NCBI GenBank assembly: GCA_937981575.1
Contig: CALJNR010000054.1
Coordinates: 34,741 to 98,740 of the forward strand
DNA: 64,000 nt
Direction: 5' to 3'
Origin: an uncultured Clostridia bacterium
Lineage (GTDB): Bacteria > Bacillota > Clostridia > Lachnospirales > Cellulosilyticaceae
Part shown: positions 45,601 through 52,159 of the stretch, one piece after another
How positions within the stretch are numbered: the stretch's first letter is position 1
Layout of the letters: every line of letters starts with the position of its first letter
Made by a program: the position numbers and the translations under genes
The notes under the pieces: model-generated
What the model was told of the DNA's origin: nothing
The model's database searches: none
The model's input: the letters and a program-made list of their open reading frames with translations, nothing else

Positions 45601-46051
45601 CACATGTATGGGGACATACTCTGCCACATACAACTGGAAAAGGATTTCTATCTTTTATTACCTTTATAGCTGATAAAAAGTTCCCATGGGCTGCATATCT
45701 CAGATAGCTTTGAATATCTATGCCTGCTGGACAAGTAGTTTGGCATGGTGCCACACAGTCCGCGTTGTGATCTTCTAATAATTGTTCCATCCTTACTTTT
45801 CTATAGGCATTGATTTCTAAACTATTTGTGGTAATAACCATTCCCTCAGTAAGCAGCGTATTGCATGACCTGACAATTTTATTTTCTTTTTCTAATTTTA
45901 CGATACAAAGCCCACAGGAACGGTTGGGATCGTGCAGCCGCGGGTCATAACATAATCTTGGAATTTCTATATTCTCTTTTAGCAGTGCTTCCATGATTGT
46001 AAGGCCTTCCGGCACTTCTAATGTTCTATGATTCACTATGCATTTGATCAT
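42623..46051 (-). CDS. [FeFe]-hydrogenase fused to ferredoxin and GltD-like NAD(P)H modules
   Basis: An 1142-residue multidomain redox enzyme. In order: a 2Fe-2S ferredoxin domain (C34, C46, C49, C63), a cysteine-rich segment, a GltD-like FAD/NAD(P)H oxidoreductase (VAIVGGGPSGLTAAYYLA at about 190; VVVVGGGNTAIDCARTAL), a CLKCGCNERHNC cluster, and two [4Fe-4S] clusters (CISCGKCISAC, CISCGQCVVAC). The H-cluster domain follows with TSCCPGW (about 769), VPCMSKKGEA (about 827) and MACPGGC (about 971), which together retain all four H-cluster cysteines and the proton-relay cysteine. The last 80 residues are unrecognised. It probably couples NAD(P)H to H2 evolution or uptake. AGAGGGG precedes the ATG, and a TATAAT lies at 46117-46122. 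Confidence 0.93.
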   Translation of the reverse strand: MIKCIVNHRTLEVPEGLTIMEALLKENIEIPRLCYDPRLHDPNRSCGLCIVKLEKENKIVRSCNTLLTEGMVITTNSLEINAYRKVRMEQLLEDHNADCVAPCQTTCPAGIDIQSYLRYAAHGNFLSAIKVIKDRNPFPVVCGRVCPHTCEANCRRNLVDEAVNINGVKRAIADFDMGSDIPYQPKKENLTGKKVAIVGGGPSGLTAAYYLALKGHDVTVFERQAKMGGMMRYGIPDYRLPQENLDREIELIQKLGVKFQNRKALGINIRLENLQKEFDAVYLAVGSWQATSMRVEGEQLPGIWKGIEYLEQIAKGKNINLGQEVVVVGGGNTAIDCARTALRKGAEKVTILYRRTKAEMPAESYEVEEALKEGIQITFLTAPVGFESDEDGKLSGIRCIKMGLGEPDLSGRRRAVEIEDSEHIVSASAVISAIGQKTDTSYLWNDLPIKLNKWGDIEINGKTMTTSAEKIFAGGDCVTGPATVIQAVAAGRQAAIAMDQYLICGYAPEQKEEYSCSRGSFEDLPRYEFANLQKLNRQHGEEIDIAEAVAGFNEVVKTMTLEEVKEEADRCLKCGCNERHNCQLRKEASILEVNHHQEASIIRRYPVTEDHPFIIRDTNKCISCGKCISACKDIEGVNVLGFYLKQGKMCVGTKLGAPLSETACISCGQCVVACPCGALDYKRSSDKVFSMLNSSKKVKVGFVAPAVRSLIASHYGLEAEKASAFIAGMLKKLGFDKVFDFVFAADMTIVEETTEFIKRLKNGNLPHFTSCCPGWVNIVEKRYPELIPYLSSCKSPQQMMGATVKNHLPEWMDDGTQKEDIFVVSIVPCMSKKGEAKREEFSKEGIYDVDEVLTSMELIEMMEQCGYDASDIVPTAFDMPYQNVTGAGMLFGATGGVSEATLRMASAKINADGAKAKIEFLEVRGMEGIKTTSIQLGERKVKVAVVNGLKNLEPIINEIIKGNQSEYDLIEVMACPGGCVSGAGHPVPKTQEVIIDRQKVLLDIDKASEHRNSENNPDVLSLYDSFYGEFNSKRAHELLHTSYTNRKSLYDTSESHFEESVWKAKTIEIYIDQKDTETDSCGTLSQIRETIKKLKLDYFFRVKPIIISENIRSSEVFVTLEGKRVSKEALQNIEEWLLKESA

Positions 46052-46168
46052 TTTGATTACCCCTCTAGTCGTTTCTTAAGATATACTGCTTTAGCTTTTT
46101 TAAATTTTATCTGCCGATTATACGTATAAGAAGCTTTTATGAATGCTGCCCGAATAACAAGAATAAAT

Positions 46169-46203
46169 AAAGTCTACATTATTGACCTATTAATGTAGAC
46201 TTT
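46169..46203 (-). terminator. Terminator after the shikimate-dehydrogenase-like gene
   Basis: AAAGTCTACATTA and TAATGTAGACTTT form a perfect 13-bp stem with a 9-nt loop, followed on the minus strand by TTTATTTATT. It lies 10 bp beyond the last gene of the GntR-controlled operon. Confidence 0.75.
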
Positions 46204-46212
46204 ATAAATTAT

Positions 46213-47160
46213 TTATCTAAGTGTCATTGCGATTTTCTCGCACTCATCAAGTCTTTTTCCAGTGATGTCGACGTCAAAAACCTCTGCAATAACTTGTGTC
46301 CATCCATGGATAAAATAGATCCATCCATCTTCAATTGTAAGGTTTCTTTCTTTTGCCTGATCTTGTGCTTGATACATAAAGATAAGGTCTCCTCTATAGT
46401 TAAGTTCCCATACCAAGCTGTTTTCTGGATAGACTACGTTATCTGTTAATGGTGAACCTGGTCTGTCTTTTCCAAGCCCTGTTGCATTAACAACCATTGA
46501 GTAAGGCTTGATTGCCTTTAAGAAGTTGTCATTATCTTCAGCTGTCGCACCCATAAGGTATTCGAATGCTACATTGTCATTGATACCTTGTAATTTTTCT
46601 TTTGCTTCATCAAGTCTTGGCTGGCTTCTGTTAGCAATAACGATTTTTTTAGGAATGTTATCTCCAAACTTTTCTTGAGTCAGATAAGAACTGATTGCAA
46701 GAGCACTCCCGCCTGCTCCCATAATAAATACTTCACCGCCATGATTCTTCCAGAAGTTTTCTGGAATAAAAGCTTCCATAGCAAGTCCGCTTGAGATAGG
46801 GTCTTTAGCATGTCCTCTAAGTTTTCCGTCACGTTTTGAGATACAAGATAATTCTCTGAATCTTAATGCATGTGGGTCAAGATAATCAAATAAGTCATAC
46901 GCAGCTTCAAATAAGTCAAGCTTATGGGTTGTTACAAGAGCTCCTAAGGATAATTCATCATTTTTAATAAAGTTTACAACTTCAATATAATCCTCATTTG
47001 GTGCATGGATTTCCATATCAATCCCTTTGATGACTGCATCTTTAAGCCCTAATGCTTTTGCCCACTCCGGAAATACTTTCATAATAGATGACTTTGTTGT
47101 TGTAACACCAATGAAATAAAAAGTTGGCTGAGTTGCTTTTTCAGGTAATCTAACGCTCAT
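46213..47160 (-). CDS. Shikimate dehydrogenase-like oxidoreductase
   Basis: A 315-residue protein of the AroE-like superfamily. The N-terminal substrate domain (TFYFIGVTTTKSS, LGALVTTHK, with the lysine that is catalytic in AroE) precedes a Rossmann domain (EVFIMGAGGSALAISSYLT, IVIANRSQPRLDEA, VNATGLGKDRPGSP). I start at the ATG at 47160 (GGGAGG 7 nt upstream); a much longer open frame to 47316 would overlap the isomerase gene. It is the last gene of a sugar operon and not in a shikimate context. It probably oxidises a sugar-acid or keto-sugar with NAD(P). The substrate is unknown. Confidence 0.83.
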   Translation of the reverse strand: MSVRLPEKATQPTFYFIGVTTTKSSIMKVFPEWAKALGLKDAVIKGIDMEIHAPNEDYIEVVNFIKNDELSLGALVTTHKLDLFEAAYDLFDYLDPHALRFRELSCISKRDGKLRGHAKDPISSGLAMEAFIPENFWKNHGGEVFIMGAGGSALAISSYLTQEKFGDNIPKKIVIANRSQPRLDEAKEKLQGINDNVAFEYLMGATAEDNDNFLKAIKPYSMVVNATGLGKDRPGSPLTDNVVYPENSLVWELNYRGDLIFMYQAQDQAKERNLTIEDGWIYFIHGWTQVIAEVFDVDITGKRLDECEKIAMTLR

Positions 47161-47257
47161 TTTGAATCCTCCCGTAATGTTTTTAGATTGTCTTACAAAT
47201 ATATTTTTACATAAACTTTTAGATATTAGTCTTAATGGCCTACTATTCAATATTAGT

Positions 47258-47827
47258 TTATTCTGCTTTCCATTTTGGATTATCAATAATGACTGGTTTG
47301 CCATCTTGTTCAACAATCAGCTTTCTGAAACCTTTTGTTTCAATTGTCCCATAATCATGTCCTGCATCTGCTCTGAAACAGAAGAAAGTAAGAAGTGGTA
47401 CATTGCCCGTATTAATACTTCTGTGTGCCCATCTTGCTGGAACATATACTGCCTTACCTGCTGATAATTTTTCTGCTGCCCATTCGCCTTCTGGTGTTTC
47501 CATCAGCATATAGCCTTCTCCGCTTAGGCAATAATATACTTCTGCTGTATCTAAAATAGTATGAAAATGTCCTTTAGTCATGAAATATTCATTACCTACT
47601 TTTCCAGGATAAGTAATACTTGTTCCGTATAATAAATCCTGCATAACTTCTTCAAATCCCATTTCTGTAAAGTCATAAATTTTAGGATTTCCGTTTTTGA
47701 TAAGTTCTTCAAGTGCCGCATCATCAGCAAACATACCTCTCATGTTTTCCGCATATCTTGAAGTTACTTTTTCGTTTGTTGCGCCTGTTTTTAAGTCAAA
47801 GTCTGATAAAAATGGTTTCATAATCAT
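47258..47827 (-). CDS. Cupin-type glucose-6-phosphate isomerase
   Basis: A 189-residue cupin of the archaeal/thermophile PGI family (PF06560). The metal-binding motif GHFHTILDTAEVYYCLSGEG supplies two histidines and the glutamate; the fourth ligand is the histidine in VPARWAHRSINTG. The TSITYPGKVGNEYFMTKGHFH region, which contacts the phosphate in the family, is present. Such enzymes interconvert glucose-6-phosphate and fructose-6-phosphate, or similar aldose/ketose phosphates. In this operon the real substrate may be a different sugar phosphate. Confidence 0.88.
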   Translation of the reverse strand: MIMKPFLSDFDLKTGATNEKVTSRYAENMRGMFADDAALEELIKNGNPKIYDFTEMGFEEVMQDLLYGTSITYPGKVGNEYFMTKGHFHTILDTAEVYYCLSGEGYMLMETPEGEWAAEKLSAGKAVYVPARWAHRSINTGNVPLLTFFCFRADAGHDYGTIETKGFRKLIVEQDGKPVIIDNPKWKAE

Positions 47828-47948
47828 AGTTAAATCCCTCTCTTTTTTTAATAGTGTGTGTTGGTTTAATTGTGTTGGTTTAATGATGCTTGTTTAATTA
47901 TATTAACTACTTAATATCGGCCTAGCTTTGCTAGTTTATGTGTTGCCT

Positions 47949-48593
47949 TTATAGAGTAGCTCTAGCTTCTTTGATTTTATCTACAAATTGTCTGGATAAT
48001 CTTGTGATACTTTCGTAATCTCCTGTTTTAGCCCCTGCAATAAGGTTGCCGCCTGCTCCTACGGCTACAGCACCTGCTTTAACCCACTCATCTACATTAT
48101 CAATACTTACACCACCTGTTGGCATTAAGTTGGCCTGTGGCAATGGTCCTTTAATCGCTTTGATAATCTTAGGGCCAAACGCTTCCCCTGGGAATACTTT
48201 AAGGATATCTGCCCCAAGTTCCATCGCTTCTACTACCCCTTCTATAGTCATGACCCCAGGCATACAAGGAACCTGATACCTATTACAAAGTTTTATAACA
48301 TCTGGGTTAAGATATGGGCTTACTACATATTCTGCGCCTGCTAAAATAGCTGTTCTTGCTGTTTCAGCATCTAATACTGTTCCTGCGCCGATAATAATAT
48401 CTCCTGCATACTCTTTTGCAAGCTCTCCGATAATCTGCGTTGCTCCTGGAACCGTATAAGTAATTTCAATCGCTGCAGCTCCTCCTTTGAGACACGCCTC
48501 AGTAATTCTTTTAGCCTGCTCTCCATTGTCTGCTCTTACTACAACTACAAGTCCTGCTTCTGTAATACGATTAATAACTTTCCATTTGTTCAT
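47949..48593 (-). CDS. eda: KDPG/KHG-type aldolase
   Basis: A 214-residue class I aldolase of the Eda family. The catalytic glutamate lies in AAAIEITYTVPGA, GAGTVLDAETA follows, and the Schiff-base lysine is in ADILKVFPGEAFGP. PTGGVSIDNVDEW forms the phosphate site. It cleaves 2-keto-3-deoxy-6-phosphogluconate or a related 2-keto-3-deoxy acid to pyruvate and an aldehyde. The ATG at 48593 has AAGGAG 8 nt upstream; an in-frame GTG two codons earlier is too close to that site. Confidence 0.9.
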   Translation of the reverse strand: MNKWKVINRITEAGLVVVVRADNGEQAKRITEACLKGGAAAIEITYTVPGATQIIGELAKEYAGDIIIGAGTVLDAETARTAILAGAEYVVSPYLNPDVIKLCNRYQVPCMPGVMTIEGVVEAMELGADILKVFPGEAFGPKIIKAIKGPLPQANLMPTGGVSIDNVDEWVKAGAVAVGAGGNLIAGAKTGDYESITRLSRQFVDKIKEARATL

Positions 48594-48630
48594 ACCCACA
48601 TCTCCTTGTCTTTAATTTAAATAGCTTGAT

Positions 48631-49584
48631 CTATTTTCTTCTGGCAAACGCCTTTGATGGATTGGTAACCATAAACTTATGAATCATAGTATCTGTAATA
48701 CCGTGCTTCTTCATGAGAGGAATAAAACTTTTTGTAATGTATTCAAGACCTATTTCTCCGCCATAACTTTTTAAACGCTCTCTCGTTACATCAAGTCCCA
48801 GCAAGATTTTGTCTTCATAACCTGCTTCAATCAGTTTTACAATAAGTTCTGCTTCCTGTTCATCCGAGTGGTACTTAAATCTTCCTATTGTATCAAGCTC
48901 CATATAAACACCTGTTTTAGCCACTTCCAGCTGATAAGCCATGTCTGTAATGCTTCGATCTATATGACAAATGATAAGATAATCGGATGCAATGCCTCTT
49001 TCGTTTAGAAATTTAATCTGTTCTAGTCCTGTTCGGGTTTCTGAGTGACTCATAATGGGTGCGCCTGTCTGAATTGAGGCCCTGGCTGCTGCTGCAAACA
49101 ATTTTTGATATTCTATTGTCATCCCGTCTACATCTACCGCTGTTTTAATAATCCCTGCTCTGGCCTTAATCCTTTCATCAAGCTTTGTATCACTGTTTAT
49201 ATACATGCCGCTTTGAAGTTCGCTGATAAAAAGCTCGGACAGTTCCTCTTCACTCATTTGGCGAATCCAGTGATCTTCAGGATAAAAAATCATCTTATGA
49301 AATCCTGTAGAAGCAACAATGCTAACGTTTGCTCGCTCTGACACCTTATGAAGGAAATCAGCCATTCTGCCGCATCCTACTGGCTGTGCATCCACTATGC
49401 TTTGCCCGCCTATTTTTTGATAATGTAAAACTTCCTCGAGCGTTTTATCATAATCATCTATCCTTAATGCTTTGTTAATTTTCGCAGACTGCCCGTCAGC
49501 CAGAAAGAGATGTTCATGACTATGACAAAATCCTAGCTGCTCTCCTTGTATTTCTCCTTTTACTGTTACAATAGACCCTTTCAT
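48631..49584 (-). CDS. Phosphotriesterase-family hydrolase, probable sugar lactonase
   Basis: A 317-residue amidohydrolase-superfamily protein (PTE/Php type). The HxH metal motif is in CHSHEHLF. The bridging carbamylated lysine is expected in RAGIIKTAVD; further metal ligands are in IMSHSETRTG, YLIICHIDRS and KILLGLDVTRERL. Bacterial homologues in sugar operons hydrolyse sugar-acid lactones, some of them phosphorylated. With a KDPG-type aldolase encoded next door, a lactonase step in sugar-acid formation is the likeliest role. Confidence 0.83.
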   Translation of the reverse strand: MKGSIVTVKGEIQGEQLGFCHSHEHLFLADGQSAKINKALRIDDYDKTLEEVLHYQKIGGQSIVDAQPVGCGRMADFLHKVSERANVSIVASTGFHKMIFYPEDHWIRQMSEEELSELFISELQSGMYINSDTKLDERIKARAGIIKTAVDVDGMTIEYQKLFAAAARASIQTGAPIMSHSETRTGLEQIKFLNERGIASDYLIICHIDRSITDMAYQLEVAKTGVYMELDTIGRFKYHSDEQEAELIVKLIEAGYEDKILLGLDVTRERLKSYGGEIGLEYITKSFIPLMKKHGITDTMIHKFMVTNPSKAFARRK

Positions 49585-49602
49585 TTTTGACTCCTTTCAG
49601 CC

Positions 49603-50544
49603 TTAGCTAATCAGCATATCGAGTAGGTTGCGGGTAGAAATAACTACCATCTTTTCTACAGCTTCATTTGTAAATGCTCCTATATGAGATGTTAGCATAA
49701 AATTTTCTAAAGAAAGGAGTTTTTCGCCTGCTTCCGGCGGCTCTGATGAAAAGACATCCTGAGCTGCTCCTGCAATTTCTCCACTTACGAGGGCATCATA
49801 GAGATCTCTTTCGTTAATGAGTTCTCCTCTTGATGTATTAATAAGAAGTGCGGTATTTTTCATTTTTCCAAAGACTTCTTTATTCATGAAGCCTCTTGTA
49901 TTTTCAGTTACTGGAAGGTGAAGTGAAATGATATCGGATTCTTTATAAAGCTGCTCTATATCATGACATCTTTCAATATTGTATTTTTCTAAGAAAGCCT
50001 CATCATTAAAGTAAGGATCAAATATAGATACTTTCATCTCAAGGCCAGCTGCTCTTTTTGCCACTTCCTTACCAATTTGTCCTGCCCCGATAAGGCCAAG
50101 TTTTTTATCAGTAAGTTCAACGCCTATCTTTCTTCCCCATCCGCCTTCTCTAATGCCTTTTACTGTATCTGGTATGTTTCTGCCTAAAGCAAACATCAAG
50201 CCGATTGCCAGCTCTCCAACTGAAACGTTATTTGTTCCTACTGCATTGTTAACTTTGATGCCTAATTCTTTAGCTTTATTCAGATCAATATTATCCATGC
50301 CTACACCGTACTTTGAAATGGCTTTTAGATCTTTGCATTTTTCCAGTACGCTAGCTGGGAGTGGATCAACACCTATAATTATTCCAGCTACTCCTTCACC
50401 TGCACACTCAATGATTTCTTCTTCAGTCATTGTACGTCCATAAGTGTTTTCAATGATTTCAAATCCATTTTCCCTAAGCATTAAATAAGCCTTTTCTTTA
50501 TAGGTCTTAAAAGATTTTGGTGTAATTAAAATTTTGTTACTCAT
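49603..50544 (-). CDS. D-2-hydroxyacid dehydrogenase (SerA/GyaR family)
   Basis: A 313-residue NAD-dependent D-isomer-specific dehydrogenase. The catalytic domain has ISKYGVGMDNIDL, the Rossmann motif is LGLIGAGQIGKEVAKRA, and the catalytic residues are Arg in INTSRGELIN, Glu in QDVFSSEPPEAG and His in TSHIGAF. Family members act on 3-phosphoglycerate, glycerate/hydroxypyruvate or other 2-hydroxy acids. It is the first gene of the GntR-controlled operon, with AGAGGGAG before the ATG. A serine biosynthetic role is less likely in this setting than reduction or oxidation of a sugar-derived acid. Confidence 0.88.
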   Translation of the reverse strand: MSNKILITPKSFKTYKEKAYLMLRENGFEIIENTYGRTMTEEEIIECAGEGVAGIIIGVDPLPASVLEKCKDLKAISKYGVGMDNIDLNKAKELGIKVNNAVGTNNVSVGELAIGLMFALGRNIPDTVKGIREGGWGRKIGVELTDKKLGLIGAGQIGKEVAKRAAGLEMKVSIFDPYFNDEAFLEKYNIERCHDIEQLYKESDIISLHLPVTENTRGFMNKEVFGKMKNTALLINTSRGELINERDLYDALVSGEIAGAAQDVFSSEPPEAGEKLLSLENFMLTSHIGAFTNEAVEKMVVISTRNLLDMLIS

Positions 50545-50642
50545 CTTGGCTCCCTCTTTCTGCTTTTATGATTTTGCTTTCACTTTACATGTAGGATAGT
50601 TATATTGTTTTAATGTTTTAATGTCTTTTTGTATTTATGTTA

Positions 50643-50690
50643 TTATGTAATTACATAACAAATTATAATATAGTTTTTTTCATCTGTCTA
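50643..50690 (-). promoter_or_regulatory. GntR-regulated promoter of the sugar-acid operon
   Basis: In the minus-strand sense TAGACA (50685-50690) and TATAAT (50662-50667) are 17 bp apart. A perfect 16-bp palindrome, TTATGTAATTACATAA (50643-50658), begins 3 bp after the -10 box and covers the start of transcription, the position of a repressor site. The ATGTAATNACAT core recurs at the gntR promoter. Confidence 0.72.
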
Positions 50691-50821
50691 TAGGTTTTTG
50701 GTATATATTTTTTATTAATTTTTTCCTAAATAGGTTATCTAAGTGGAAATACTTGAACCCCATAGGCTTTCAACAATTTTAAAAATTACTTTATATCATC
50801 AAAAATCTCTTTTAGCTTTAT

Positions 50822-50860
50822 AAAATAAGACGCTTTGCCTGCAGCAAAGCGTCTTATTTT
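50822..50860 (-). terminator. Terminator of the gntR gene
   Basis: A perfect 17-bp stem (AAAATAAGACGCTTTGC and its complement) with a 5-nt loop starts at the stop codon of gntR. It separates the repressor gene from the operon promoter downstream. The 50691-50821 stretch holds nothing else recognisable. Confidence 0.83.
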
Positions 50861-51614
50861 ATGATTCTCTTCTTACTTCAAAAGTAAATTTGTTCCTGTC
50901 TCCGCGATAAAAGGCCTGTGAATATTCAATAGCTGATCCATCGATTAAGTAAACCTTGCTCTCAACATATTGAATCGCACTGCCTTTTTTAATATTTAAA
51001 GCTTCCGTTTCTGCCTCTCTTGCCAGAATAGATTCTATTGTCCTATTGGCACTGACAATTCTATACCTATAATCTGTTTCCAGAACTTCATAAAGCGATC
51101 TGCTTTCAAAATCCTTATTTTCAATATCCACGCATTTCGCTCTTGGAAGATAAGTATTAACCAGAACGATGGGTTCGTCATCTGCATATCTTAACCTGCA
51201 AAGCTTCACAACTTCACTTTGAATAGCGATATTTAGTGCTTCACTAATATCCTTATCACTTTCTATAATCTCCGTGCATAGAACTTTTGTAGAAGGCTTA
51301 AGTCCCTTTTTCTGCATCTCACTATAAAAGTTATCTAGATGAACGAGAAACTCTTGCTTAATCTTAGGCTTGCTGATAAATGTACCCTTGCTTTTAATAC
51401 GATACAAATACCCCTCAACCACAAGTTCATTAATAGCTTGTCTTACAGTCGGCCTGCTGATATTAAAATACTCTGCAATTTCAACTTCTGTAGGAATAGG
51501 CTCCTCTGTATTTTCATGATTACGCTGAATATATTCAAATAATATCTTCTTAAGCTGATAATATAATGGCACAGGTATCGATTTATCTAAAACGTTATTG
51601 CTTGAAAACAACAT
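50859..51614 (-). CDS. GntR/HutC-family repressor with UTRA domain
   Basis: A 251-residue repressor. The N-terminal winged helix-turn-helix (IPTEVEIAEYFNISRPTVRQAINELVVEGYLYRIKSKGTFI) is followed by a UTRA ligand-binding domain (about 85-245, with LCRLRYADDEPIVLVNTYLP and AIEYSQAFYRGDRNKFTFEV). Matching ATGTAATNACAT operators occur at its own promoter and at the adjacent operon, so it is very probably their repressor, released by a sugar or sugar-phosphate effector. GGGGGTG stands 5-6 nt before the ATG. Confidence 0.93.
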   Translation of the reverse strand: MLFSSNNVLDKSIPVPLYYQLKKILFEYIQRNHENTEEPIPTEVEIAEYFNISRPTVRQAINELVVEGYLYRIKSKGTFISKPKIKQEFLVHLDNFYSEMQKKGLKPSTKVLCTEIIESDKDISEALNIAIQSEVVKLCRLRYADDEPIVLVNTYLPRAKCVDIENKDFESRSLYEVLETDYRYRIVSANRTIESILAREAETEALNIKKGSAIQYVESKVYLIDGSAIEYSQAFYRGDRNKFTFEVRRES

Positions 51615-51646
51615 CCATACACCCCCAACCTCTCACAAATGTAATA

Positions 51647-51693
51647 ATGTAATGACATACAAACATTTTAATACAGATTTTATAATTAGTCTA
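51647..51693 (-). promoter_or_regulatory. gntR promoter with autoregulatory operator
   Basis: In the minus-strand sense TAGACT (51688-51693) and TAAAAT (51665-51670) are 17 bp apart. ATGTCATTACAT (51647-51658) lies just downstream of the -10 box, with a further ATGTAAT copy beside it. The layout repeats that of the operon promoter at 50643-50690. The stretch from about 51694 to 51950 is AT-rich; I see nothing in it. Confidence 0.65.
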
Positions 51694-51951
51694 TATATTT
51701 TTTTAAAATAAGTCCTATGTACCGCTGATTTTCAACATATTTCCATTTATAGTGTGTTATTGTATACCCCTTAAATCCTTCGCCTTAAGTATTTTCAAGA
51801 TAAAATAGATACCCCAAAGATTTTCTATACTGAAATAAATTCCAAAGTTTTCTTAGTAAAGATAGGTTAAAAATGCTCCTTCGAACGTGCTATTGCTAAA
51901 GATTTAGCTAAGTATTAGAATAATTGCCCTAAATGATAAATACTATACAAA

Positions 51952-52009
51952 AAAATAAACAGACTGTCCTCATCAGCTGATATGCTTTTGAAGACAGTCT
52001 GTTTATTTT
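51952..52009 (-). terminator. Terminator of the polyol transport/xylulokinase operon
   Basis: A perfect 17-bp stem (AAAATAAACAGACTGTC and its complement) closes a 24-nt loop and is followed on the minus strand by TTTTTTTG. It lies about 150 bp after the xylulokinase stop; the intervening AT-rich sequence (52010-52159) holds no recognised feature. Confidence 0.8.
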
Positions 52010-52159
52010 GCAAAAAATGTAGGGGTGTATAACATTAAATATTTTATTATATAGATTTCACATCTTTAAGTTTAAGTTATTTGCAATGCTATATGATATG
52101 AAATCATTCTAAGAAACAACTCTGCATAGTTAAATACCTCAAGGGCTTATGTTGTTTCT

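Noticed and set aside
47161..47316. 52-residue N-terminal extension of the shikimate-dehydrogenase-like protein
   Set aside because: It would overlap the isomerase gene, lacks similarity, and a GGGAGG site marks the ATG at 47160.
49603..50544. SerA for serine biosynthesis
   Set aside because: There is no serine gene context or ACT domain, and the gene is controlled with sugar-acid enzymes by a GntR operator.
51694..51950. A small gene or RNA between gntR and the terminator at 51952
   Set aside because: No open frame with a ribosome binding site, and no clear structured element, was found.
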